Positions 1-9,512 of a stretch of DNA of 41,892 nucleotides are shown here, in pieces. Made by a program: the position numbers and the translations under genes. The stretch spans positions 1-41,892 of the forward strand of contig CAICTM010000942.1 in NCBI GenBank assembly GCA_903772945.1, given 5' to 3'. A model generated the notes under the pieces. That model worked only from the letters and a program-made list of their open reading frames with translations. It did no database searches and was not told the DNA's origin. Origin of the DNA: Seminavis robusta (lineage: Eukaryota; Bacillariophyta; Bacillariophyceae; Naviculales; Naviculaceae). Each line of letters begins with the position of its first letter. The first letter of the stretch is position 1.

Positions 1-1309
1 TAAGTGGAGGGTTGGTTCGCTTCCGCTGGGAGCTTGGTGTCTTCTTTTTCTCTGTTTCCTGTCTTCTTCGGTACTGGGGTATTCGGTAATAGGATCGTGA
101 GCAAGTTCGGCAGCTTTCTTCATACCATGTGGAGTGTCATCATTCTGACTATTCGCAGGTGACACTTTGGCCGACGTGGTTCGTGGAACAGGTGGAACGG
201 GAGATGACGTATTTGGTTGCATTGGAACTGGGAATGGTTTGCGAATAATATTCGGAGGTCCAGTATTAGGATTTGAAAGTGAGGGCAGGGGGATTTATAC
301 GGGAAGCTACTGTAGGGGACTTACCACCGTTCTCCTGCTGGTGCTTTTCGAGAAGAGTTCCCAAGAAGGCTCAAAGTTCATGCCGGGGGTAGTGCAAAAC
401 CATGGGGAAGGGCAGTGTGGAGCTTGAAGGCGAACTGGTGGAGTAGAGGTGGGGCGGGGGATGGTGTGCGTGCATAGTGGCTTGTAATAATGTTTGCGAC
501 GGGCACCAGTGATGGCCCGATGCGACCGAAGTCCGATGCATCCAAGGTTGTTTCGGTGAAACCAACGGAGTAAGACGTGAAGCCGGAGTTGACCACGAGG
601 CCAATAGAGTACACATGGCCCTTGTCGTCCTTGAGGAATTCGGATACAGTGCGGTATTCGCTTGATCGATCCAAGAATCCGTCACAAGGTGAGTATGATG
701 TCGGAGTGGGTGATCTGCTCACTCCAGGTGTCATGGACTTGTACCAGGGTTCTCCTTCTTTGCCGGGTCGTAACGTATTGCATGTAGGCCGGTTTAAAGG
801 TTTCATTGAACCACTTCAAGGCATTTCTGGGGTTGGGATCTGGGGCAACAAACGTTCACAGTTTCTTCGTCAACTTCACCTCTGGGCACATGATAACAAA
901 GCCTCTTTGGTCATAAGAGTACCTTGGTGGCCTCGTACATAAGGAGCTTTTCCCCATCAGCAGAAGCGGGGTCCACCAATTTGAATACCCACGATCATGT
1001 GCTTGTCAGAGAGGGCTTGAAAAAGGCATCATGTCTTTGGGTTTAACCCGTTGACGGGTGGTCTTTGCGTCGGTTGTACTATACACCCGGTAGCTTTCTT
1101 TCAACAAAGCCTGTGAACTTGAGGAACATTCTGGGGAAGGGGATTCTTCGTCTTCCTTGAGGTTGCTGGGATTACAGCGTGGAACTCACAGGAATTGAAA
1201 GACCTCTTGCTTTGTTGCCGCCGGCCTTTTTCTTCTTGCTGTTGATACCCGCGGAAGTAGGGGTACGATTGCGACGACGTGTGTTGATGTCGGGTGTTTG
1301 GGAAGACAT
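1..1309 (-). pseudogene. Frame-broken gene of unknown function, runs off left edge
   Basis: The minus strand holds protein-like sequence in changing frames. A clean first exon begins at the ATG at 1309 (MSSQTPDINTRRR, then a Lys-rich stretch) and ends at 1190 before a GTGAGT donor; a CCCAG acceptor lies at 1166. After that, coherent stretches occur in different frames: LVDPASADGEKLLMYEATKV, then ALKWFNETFKPAYMQYV, then DDKGHVYSIGLVVNSGF, and from about 280 down to 1 an open Pro/Ser-rich frame containing NSQNDDTPHGMKKAAELAHD. At least three or four shifts without convincing introns separate them, although one GGTAAGT donor near 326 suggests a real intron further down. I recognise no family. 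Degenerate gene is the favoured reading; single-base assembly errors in a live gene are the alternative. Confidence 0.4.
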
Positions 1310-3484
1310 GGTGAAGGAGTTCTGAAAACTTGAAGTCCGAAAGAGGAAGTGAGTGGCCATGTTGAAAGGCAAAACATTGTCAAACAGAAGAAGGTAAAAT
1401 AGAAGGTACTTACGTGGGCAGGAGAGATGGCTGATGGTTGGCTGGCTGCTAGGTAGGATGAGGATGTTTGAGGTTTTGCTGAACTGATTTTGTGACTGTT
1501 TCAAGATGATGATGCGATAGGAATCAATAAGTTTCTTGAAGGATCAGTTCCAATACCCAAGTAGTGGACTGGATCTCGCTGAAACCCTTCCAGGGACAGC
1601 GGTAGTCAGGCAGTTCAGGGAGCCTTGTCGTGCCTCAGGAGTGTCCCAACACCTCCATAGCACCAAACCAAGGACTTGTCCTGTCAGTCAGACAGAGGGC
1701 CAGAAGAGCTCTCTGCTGGGCCTTTGGGCAGCTCTCCTTAGGAGCTGGGAGCCTTCGTATTCAATCGTGCAGTGGAAGTCTGGGAACAGTACTATCTGCT
1801 GCCTCCTACTGCTTCTGCCCGGCCTCAACGGATTGGTATCAACTGCTGCGGTATCAAAGGAGGCTACAAGCTAATCAGGATCGGTCTCAATCTTTCGACT
1901 ATTTTCTTAACTATGGTAGAAAGGACGATCCTTTCTTGCTGCTTTGCTGGGAGAAAGCCAACTGCGGCTGCTGGTTGTAGGCCAGCATAGCTGTTGAGCT
2001 ATCTCTGACGGATCCAGAGCTCTCCTCCTAGATTTATCGCTCCCACGAGTGCGTATGGATTCGCTTCATGGGTCTGCCACGATGTACGATTAGTTACTAA
2101 CTAACTACAATACTACTCTCCCATGAACGGAAAATTCATGGGCCACTCAGCACGCTGCTAGTGGAACACAATGCAAGATGGGGATCTCAACTGTGGAGGA
2201 CTTGCACATGGTTGGTTGGTTGCTGGACCAAAGGTAGGCAAAGGGTTGCCTGCTTCATCAGCATGGCCAGACTAGATAGGTGTCGGCGGGTGCTGGTTGC
2301 TATCATAGTGTTGTTTGTTTTTCTTATATGAGGCAAAATTCGTGGCTTTGCCACAGGCCGAATTCAGCGGTGGCAAGCTCTAGTGGAGGGCCTTCTTGCA
2401 CCGCAATCATGTCCTTGACGGATGGGATGGATGTGGCTGTACCAGACAGTGACGTAGTCTAGTTGCCCGTACGAAATCCAGGGACGGTGCTACAGCACAG
2501 ACTGGAGTGTCCCAATCCTATGGGCCATCATGAGGAAGCAAACACATGATGGAAACCACATGCCAAACACTAAATGGAACTTCCCCACATTGCTTTGGAG
2601 CAGAGGAGACTGAGACCTTGTGTGGCTGGGACTTGGGCACATCCTGTGGTTGGGCTTCATAGCTGTCTGTCAACCATTGGTGTGGTTGTCCAGGATGGTC
2701 GAGTGGTGCATTGCTGCCATAAGGGATCCTCTCAGTTTGGCTTCAGCCTGGTGGTACTGGGAGTACCGAAAGAGAGTGGTCCGGGAATGGACCAGCTGGG
2801 AATCCTTTGGTGTCGTATCGACTGGTGGGCACTTGGATCTCCAGCCAAGGTATGATTTTGCACCTGCCCTGGAAAAGCTGTCTGCTTGAAAGCATCTCTG
2901 CTTTGGGTGTGCACTCCTGCAAAGGGGTCGCTCTCGTTTGGAACGAGCCTGGTGGCCTGGGAGTACCAAAAAGAGGTGCTCTGCTGGGGACCGCGTTGGT
3001 TGCCTTGTTGTTCGCCTTGATGAGCGCAAACTGTGGGCATTCCACATGGGTTGGCTGTCGTGGGTCTACCAGAAGACGTTGCGGTTCTGCATTGGAAGGG
3101 CACCGCCATTTGGTTGATTACATTCGGGATTTATCCTCTCTTAAACACATACTATCACACAAAACTTTTACAACCTCACATATACCACGTTGACTTCAAA
3201 ATTGCCAAACCTAAACCCTAAATATAAGCCACATGATTCATTCGATTCTATTCACCATAATCCTGTATTAGTAAACGAGTTAAACTAGTACTGGAAACGG
3301 AGACGACCCAGAGGGCATATGAATTATTATTGCGGTTGTATCTTTCTCGGTTTTTGGTTGCAGCCGTCGCAATGTCGCAATCCATCTTCATTGTGCTCTT
3401 CTACATCGTACGGCACTGCACTAGGAGCTAGTTTGCGCCCAATGAAGTAGGCCCTCCTGCATCCCTAACTCGTTGGAATGCCCA
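1310..3484. other. Gene-poor region with a diverged duplication
   Basis: No reading frame here looks like a conserved protein; the longer frames are short, Trp/Cys/Arg-rich and overlap in several registers. The plus strand is rich in TGG and TGTG. An imperfect direct repeat of about 60 bp sits near 2726-2783 and again near 2926-2983. The core AGCCTGGTGG plus TGGGAGTACC is shared, with roughly three quarters of positions matching by eye. Similar fragments (GTGGTTGTCC, GGTCTACCAG) recur nearby. The last 150 bp hold the promoter and 5' UTR of the exonuclease gene. It may be remnants of a mobile element, but no transposase, integrase or terminal repeat was seen. Confidence 0.45.
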
Positions 3485-5590
3485 ATGCGCCTTCAGAGGA
3501 TCTGTGTATCTTCAGCTTTTCTTCTCTGGATGCGCTTGTCCTTTGCTCTGCGTTTTGTGTCAACCAGTGGCAGTTGTTTTCAACGAGCTTCCCCAATCAG
3601 TGTTTCTGGTGGATCTCATCATTCATATTATCCTTGCAGTCAATCAATGACAGCTGTGTCTCAACTTCGCTTTCCTCAACAGATTTATTCAAGAAGAACC
3701 ACAATGAGCAGCATGAAATCAGGCAGTGCTGGTGATGTCGACAACCACCACCAATTCAAGAATACCGTCCCGTCATTACCAAAGAAAAGCAAAATTTCAC
3801 AGCAACGACTGGAGACCATTCTGAGATGCTTATCTCTGCCAATTGATGCACAAAAAGAGTGGAAACCTGCCGACATTCTCTCCTGTTTGCAATCTTTCTT
3901 GAGTGCCCGTGGTACCATCCAGTCGTCGCCTGGTGTGTACAACACTGAACCAACCATCCACTCTCAAATTGCAGCTACGGTTCTGGACGTTCGATCCGAA
4001 TTCCATCAAATCATCGTATCGAGTCCATTACGGAAAAATTGGCGTGCCGAAAGTCGAAAGGCGCTGGAGGCAGCCACACAGGCGTTGCTGCTGGGATCCA
4101 CAAGCTCTGGTCGACTTGCTACCCTATTGGTCGGGCATAGTCTGGCGCTGGAGCCCTGCAAAGACCCATCTGGCAATCGCGCCATTGCCAGTGCTATGGT
4201 CGCTATCCTTTTCAAAGGTAACAACACAGAATCATTGGGTATCGTTTCGCATGGTCTATTTGCGGCAGTCTTTCGAGAGGCTACAGAAAGCATCAAATTT
4301 CAGTCCAACGATTGGCGCATTCTAGCACGTTTGGCAAAGGCTGAACAAGTCAACTGCCTCCACGACGATCAAATGGCAGGCAAGGTTGTCACCATTCTTG
4401 GTCAGACTCTGGGTCTGAATGAATCAGACCAAGTTGTTGTTTCCAAATCCGATGCTTCCTCTTCGCTGGCTTTGGCCGCGCAGCTGCAACCATGGCAACT
4501 ACTCGAGCCCCAGCGACTAGTAAAAATTGCCATTCACCATGACTTGTGGCATGCAGCCGAACAAATCTGTGCGTCGGCTCCCGATCATCCAAGCGCCGTC
4601 GATGCATTGTTGGAAGGAGCCATGCAAACGCAACGATATCGACAAGCCGATCAATTTGCGACGACCTTTTACGAACAGGGTGGAAAGACTCGTTACTTGG
4701 AAGCGCGATATCTCCACGCTTGTAGTACCATTACCAAGGTGATTCAAAAGGGCGCCATTCCATTGATCAAGCAAGTGGACCGCGTGGACAAGGCGGCGCA
4801 AAAAGTAGTACAATCAACAACAACAACAACAACCTATGATCCCTCCACGGTGGGAACCGAGATTCGCGACTACGCGTTGCAGCAATTGGTGGGAACGGGG
4901 AATCTAGATGCCGCACAACGCTTTGCAGAGACATTCGACTTGGAGTATGTGTTGGATCAGGAAGCCATACTGCAGGCGCAACAAGCCCGCCGCGCGACAT
5001 ACCTGCAATTTGAAGATTTGCTTCCAGGGAGTCCACCCGACTTGCTGTCGTCCCCCAAAGCTCTCCTCGCGGCAGTCCAAGAATTGGAGGAAGACGACAA
5101 AGTGTTTGGCTTTGATACGGAATGGAACCAAGAGCACGGCGGCGTGGATGTTTGCCAGATTGCGTCATTGAAGCGAGTGATACTGATTGATATTCCCACT
5201 CTGTCGAGCACACCGGAAGGAGCGGATGCTCTGGAAAAGACAATCGGTCGCCTCTTTGCTTCGTTTCCAGCGATTACCATGGTGGGCTTTTCGTGTAAAC
5301 AAGATATCAAAAAACTGCGGACATCGGGGAGTTGGTTTGGTAGGAGCCAACCTGTAAAAAACGTCCAGGACCTTCAGACGTTGGCTGCCTCGTCCGACCA
5401 CAAAATGAGTCGCCTAGGTTTGTCACGGGTTTGCGAACGGTATCTGGGCAAGCCGTTGGATAAGTCGGAGCAGTGCAGTCAGTGGAATGAAAGACCTTTG
5501 TCCCTGCGTCAACGAACCTATGCGGCATTAGATGCCTGGACCGTGCGTGCCATCTATGACAAAGTGAAAGATACTACCGTAGCTAGCTAG
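3485..5590 (+). CDS. DEDDy 3'-5' exonuclease domain protein (Mut-7/RNase D-like)
   Basis: About 701 residues from the ATG at 3485, the first ATG of the frame. The C-terminal third is a 3'-5' exonuclease domain of the RNase D/WRN/Mut-7 group: FDTEW gives D544 and E546, CKQD gives D607, and YAALD gives Y679 and D683, the complete two-metal DEDDy set. The N-terminal two thirds are mostly helical with no motif I recognise, an arrangement seen in Mut-7/EXD3-type proteins. The first 30 residues (MRLQRICVSSAFLLWMRLSF) are hydrophobic and basic, so targeting to plastid or mitochondrion, or secretion, is possible. A CAA-repeat stretch encodes a Thr run near residue 450. The stop lies inside a GTAGCTAGCTAG run. 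Substrate (RNA or DNA) cannot be told from sequence. Confidence 0.85.
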   Translation: MRLQRICVSSAFLLWMRLSFALRFVSTSGSCFQRASPISVSGGSHHSYYPCSQSMTAVSQLRFPQQIYSRRTTMSSMKSGSAGDVDNHHQFKNTVPSLPKKSKISQQRLETILRCLSLPIDAQKEWKPADILSCLQSFLSARGTIQSSPGVYNTEPTIHSQIAATVLDVRSEFHQIIVSSPLRKNWRAESRKALEAATQALLLGSTSSGRLATLLVGHSLALEPCKDPSGNRAIASAMVAILFKGNNTESLGIVSHGLFAAVFREATESIKFQSNDWRILARLAKAEQVNCLHDDQMAGKVVTILGQTLGLNESDQVVVSKSDASSSLALAAQLQPWQLLEPQRLVKIAIHHDLWHAAEQICASAPDHPSAVDALLEGAMQTQRYRQADQFATTFYEQGGKTRYLEARYLHACSTITKVIQKGAIPLIKQVDRVDKAAQKVVQSTTTTTTYDPSTVGTEIRDYALQQLVGTGNLDAAQRFAETFDLEYVLDQEAILQAQQARRATYLQFEDLLPGSPPDLLSSPKALLAAVQELEEDDKVFGFDTEWNQEHGGVDVCQIASLKRVILIDIPTLSSTPEGADALEKTIGRLFASFPAITMVGFSCKQDIKKLRTSGSWFGRSQPVKNVQDLQTLAASSDHKMSRLGLSRVCERYLGKPLDKSEQCSQWNERPLSLRQRTYAALDAWTVRAIYDKVKDTTVAS

Positions 5591-5772
5591 TCATGCAGCA
5601 ATAAACAAAGCTAACCAAAACAAATGCATAGCGTGAAGTCAAACCCATTGGGTATTTGCAAGGCTGTTCATGCCCCTAACGGGATAGAATCGTGACCACA
5701 CTGATTCTGATTGCATACAATGAAACCCGATAATTGTTATGTTGGAAATGTATATTATTGCATCCTGGTTCA

Positions 5773-6438
5773 CTACTTTTCCTTTCGTCGGCTCTTTTTC
5801 CGATCCTTTCTACGTCGCTTTTTGTCGTCTTGCTCTGAATGATCGGATTGTTCGGAAGAGCTGCTGCTGGAATATCGTCGTTTGTGCTTTTTCTTTTTCC
5901 GCTTTCGTTTGCGACGTCGTTCCTCTTCTTCACTACTACTGCTGCTATCGTCATCACTGTCGTCATCACTGCTGTCATCCTTTCGTCGTTTCTTTTTGCT
6001 CTTTCTTTTCTTCTTCTTGTCACGCTTTTTCGTCTTTTCTTCCTTTTTGGGTTTTTCTTCCTTTTCCACAACATGCACGAACTCGTCTTCTTCGTCACTG
6101 TCATCCTCTTCGTCGGGAAGTGGCACATGTGCCGGTTGTACTTGTGCCGTGGCATCGGCTCGTCTCTTTTTACCACCTTTCAATCCCAAATACATTTTAC
6201 GGGCAAAATCGTCTCGATCGGCGCCATCGGTCAAATTCTGACTGCGTGCCATATCCATGACCTTTTTGGCTTTTTGGGCATCTTCGGCCGCTTGTTCTGC
6301 CGATACACCGGGCTCTTGGTTGTTGGCGTAGGGGTCATGGCCAATGGTCTTGGACCAAATGTCCGTCGTCTTGAGTGTGGCGGACGTTGTCATGCGATTG
6401 TTGTGCGGCATACGCACGCGTCCTGCAGATGCTGGCAT
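5773..6438 (-). CDS. Lys/Glu/Ser-rich charged protein, probably nuclear
   Basis: 221 residues from the ATG at 6438. The first 100 residues are normal in composition (TSATLKTTDIWSKTIGHDPY, then AEQAAEDAQKAKKVMDMAR) and look like the conserved part. From about residue 105 on, the protein is almost entirely alternating acidic/serine blocks (DDSDEEDE, SSDDDSDDDSSSSSEEEE) and basic blocks (KKKKRKSKKKRRK), ending in KKSRRKEK. Such tails are common in nuclear and splicing-associated proteins, with basic clusters able to act as nuclear localisation signals. I cannot assign it to a named family. It is convergent with the exonuclease gene (182 bp between stops) and divergent from RPA1. Confidence 0.75.
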   Translation of the reverse strand: MPASAGRVRMPHNNRMTTSATLKTTDIWSKTIGHDPYANNQEPGVSAEQAAEDAQKAKKVMDMARSQNLTDGADRDDFARKMYLGLKGGKKRRADATAQVQPAHVPLPDEEDDSDEEDEFVHVVEKEEKPKKEEKTKKRDKKKKRKSKKKRRKDDSSDDDSDDDSSSSSEEEERRRKRKRKKKKHKRRYSSSSSSEQSDHSEQDDKKRRRKDRKKSRRKEK

Positions 6439-7128
6439 TGTTGATTGATGAGTTTTGTTAGTTGTATTGAAGAGGAGAGAGTCTTCGAGACGGACAAGTG
6501 GGCAACACTAATAGCAAGCGGTTGGTGCGGTTGGTTGTTGGCTTCGTTGCTGCTGCTTTTGTGATTGATGTCTGCAGGATCTGCTTTGTGTCAATGTTCA
6601 GTGAACTCTTCCTCTCAGTGGACAAATCAGTCAGGCATGCCCTAATTCTTTCTCCAATGACAGAAAGGCGGGTTTCAAGAAGATGAAAAATCTGGAGCAC
6701 CATCACAAAGACAAGTCAACACAACTCGATCCTTTGGACATACATTCGACAGGAGTGAAACCAAGAAAGAGTAAGTGCCGGTTGCAATGCTTGCTATGAT
6801 ATGTTGTGCTGGTGGTGGCGGATGGAAGGAGGCTCCTCTTCGGTGCGGTTGTGTGTCCAATGTTTCTGGTCGAAGGGAAGCTGGAAACTGCTGCTGCCGA
6901 CGGTGAATTTTGAGGCGGCTGGCAAAATTCGTCTTGCTTTGTGTGGAAGCTACCTTCCGTTGTCGTTCCTTTGTTGGCTGGTTTATCCATCTTTGTCTCC
7001 CTTGCGGTAGACTTCAATATTTACTTACAGTTCCTTTCACCTTTCTACTAGCTACAAAGACAACAACAAGCGAGAAGAAAAAGCTTCCCCATTGACGACA
7101 GTGTTCTGTTTGTTCCAAAGAGTCAGCC
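6439..7128. promoter_or_regulatory. Divergent upstream region between the charged protein and RPA1
   Basis: About 690 bp separate two divergent start codons, so it must hold both promoters and 5' UTRs. Several short frames cross it but none resembles a protein. I saw no convincing TATA box or known operator. Placement as a shared promoter region rests on gene orientation only. Confidence 0.5.
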
Positions 7129-9333
7129 ATGGAATCTCTATCACCCAATGCCATCACTCGCATCTCGCGAATGAGCAACTCGGATGAAGATCCGTCCTTC
7201 CAGCCAACGCTTCAGGTCCTCAATATTCGAAAAGTCAACAATTCGGGAGCCCAAGATCGATACCGTGTAAGTATAGAGTACTCTAGTTCAGTTTCGTCCA
7301 TGGCCAAAGTCTATGTTTGTTGAATCATTCCTTCTCATTCTCTCTCTCTATTACTGTTTTCTACCATACCATTAGATTGTCATTTCCGATGGCCAAAAGT
7401 TCATTCAGGGACTCTTGGCCACGCAAATCAACCATCTCGTCGACAACCAATCGCTCCAACAACACTCCATCATTCTCGTACAGAAATTTGTCACCAATGT
7501 CATTGGAGGACGCAATCTCGTCGTTCTGTTGAATGTCGACTGTATCGGCATGATGGCACGCATTGGAAATCCCGTTGATATTGCTTCTGCAGCAGCAGGC
7601 GCCGAAAATGTTCCTCCACAGCAACAGCATCAGCAGCAACCTCAGGGACTGTACGGGAGTCAACAACCACAAGAATTGTACGGGAGCCAGGGATTGTATG
7701 GCAGCAATAAGCCACGCAACAGCAACAACAACCAGAGCAACAATAGCAATCCCTATGGAGGAGGAGGACGCCGCGCCAGTGCTGCTCCCATTGCCCGCAC
7801 GCCCGGAGGCTCGGCGTTTACGCCCATTTCCAATTTGAACATGTATCAAAGCCGATGGACCATTCGGGCTCGCATCACTGCCAAATCGGATATCAAGACG
7901 TGGAGCAATGCCCGAGGAGATGGATCCCTCTTTAGCATTGACTTGTTGGATGCGAGTGGAGTGGACGTTCGGGCCACGTTTTTCAAAGAAGCCGTGGAAA
8001 AGTTTTACCATAGCTTGCAAGAAGGCAGCGTCTATTCGTTTTCGGGAGGACGCATCAAAGTGGCCAATATGCAGTACAATACTTGCAAGAGCAACTTTGA
8101 AATCACGTGAGTTCGTCGATTGGATTGCACATAATGCATGAGTGAAGCTGTCCGGCTAGTTGAAATGTGACACTCTCATCTATCCATCTCCAATACAGCT
8201 TTGACCAGAACAGTGAAATCCATCCGCAGCACGACGCAACGGATATCCAACACAACGTCTATGAGTTTGTCCCCTCCATTGCGGAAATTGAACATGTCCC
8301 AGCCAACAAGACCATTGATGTGCTGGCCATTGTCAAGGAAATTGGGGAAGCAACCGCCATCATGAGCAAGAAAACGGGAAAGGAACTGCACAAGTGCGAT
8401 CTGACTCTGGTGGATGATTCCAGCGTCGAAATCAAAATGACACTGTGGGGAGCCGACAAGGTCGGTTCGGCGGCTCAAACCTATGCCAATCATCCCGTGG
8501 TGGCATTTCGACGTGCACGGGTCAGTGACTTTGGAGGCAAGAGTCTGTCCCTGTCGGGAAGCGCTTGCGTCCGACCTGTGGCCGATGTCCCCGACCAAGT
8601 CCAGCGGCTGGAGCAGTGGTGGAGCAGCAATGGGGGTGCTGCCACGACCAAAAGCTTGAGTGCCTCGGGTGGCAAGGGCAATACGGTGGCTCCATTTCAG
8701 GAGCGATTGACGATTTCAGCCATCAAACAGAAGCACATGGGTCACGGGGACAAGCCCGACTGGTTGACCTTCAAAGGGACCATCACTTACATCAAAAAGG
8801 ACAAGGAAGGAGGGGCGTGGTATCCTGCCTGTGCAAACTCTGGGGACCCTTGGTAAGAGCAGGACTTGAGTGCTGCAACTCGACTCTATAAGTCGTCCAT
8901 TCCAATGCATCCTCTCACACTGTGCAGCAAAAACATGTACAAGGTTACCCAGACCACGGATGGCAGCTGGTATTGCGACAAGTGCCAAGGGACGTTTCCC
9001 AATCCTGTCCGCCGATGGATCTTCTCTGGAACCGTGGAGGATGACACTGCCAGCACATGGGTTTCCTTCTTCAACCCACAGGCCGAAACTCTTTTTCCAG
9101 GCAACATGACAGCTGACGACGCCTATAAAAATTTCATGGAGCACAACCAAGATCAGGACGGGTATGACAGCCTCTTCTACAAGGCAACACAGACTGAGTG
9201 GGTGTTCAAGTGCAAGCTGAAGAGCGAAATCGTAAATGACACAGAACGCGTGAAGGCAAGTGTGTATGCTCTGCAGCCTTTGGACTATGTCGCAGAGAGC
9301 GAACACATGTTGGCAGCTCTAGAGAAAATGTAA
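7129..9333 (+). CDS. RPA1: Replication protein A large subunit (RPA1/RPA70)
   Basis: Four exons, 7129-7266, 7376-8106, 8199-8852 and 8928-9333, join in frame to 642 residues (human about 616). Introns are 109, 92 and 75 bp with GTAAGT, GTGAGT and GTAAGA donors. RPA is the eukaryotic single-stranded-DNA-binding heterotrimer used in replication, repair and recombination. Order seen: N-terminal OB fold (residues about 1-115, including RYRIVISDGQKF across the first splice), a Gln/Asn-rich linker with LYGSQ repeats (about 135-190), then the DNA-binding OB folds A (from FTPISNLNMYQSRWTIRARI, about 193), B and C. The domain C zinc ribbon is complete: C501, C508 (split by intron 3), C524 and C527. 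All key features of a working large subunit are present. Confidence 0.97.
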
Positions 9334-9467
9334 TTCGCATCGAACTGGATTCAAGATGATCAAGGGAACAATGCAGACCTACCAGCCGATCTATTGCTCT
9401 GAATGCTTGCTAGCTATGGCTAGTAGTGGATTCTAAACTAAACAAAGCGATATGGCGATGCACTGTG

Positions 9468-9479
9468 TACCGTACGGTA
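9468..9479. repeat. Perfect 12-bp palindrome TACCGTACGGTA
   Basis: A perfect inverted repeat in the 180-bp gap between the convergent 3' ends of RPA1 and the helicase gene. The same 12-mer recurs at 16399-16410, and its 10-bp core at 33556-33565, all outside genes. Confidence 0.6.
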
Positions 9480-9512
9480 AGAGTAGCAAAATCTAGTAGC
9501 ATTCATGAGAGA

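Noticed and set aside
1310..3484. Retrotransposon in the gene-poor stretch
   Set aside because: No reverse transcriptase, integrase or gag-like zinc knuckle, and no terminal repeats were found on either strand.
5839..6444. Plus-strand Phe/Ser/Leu-rich frame that looks like a membrane protein
   Set aside because: It reads the complement of Lys/Glu/Arg codons from the charged protein, which always yields Phe/Leu/Ser runs.
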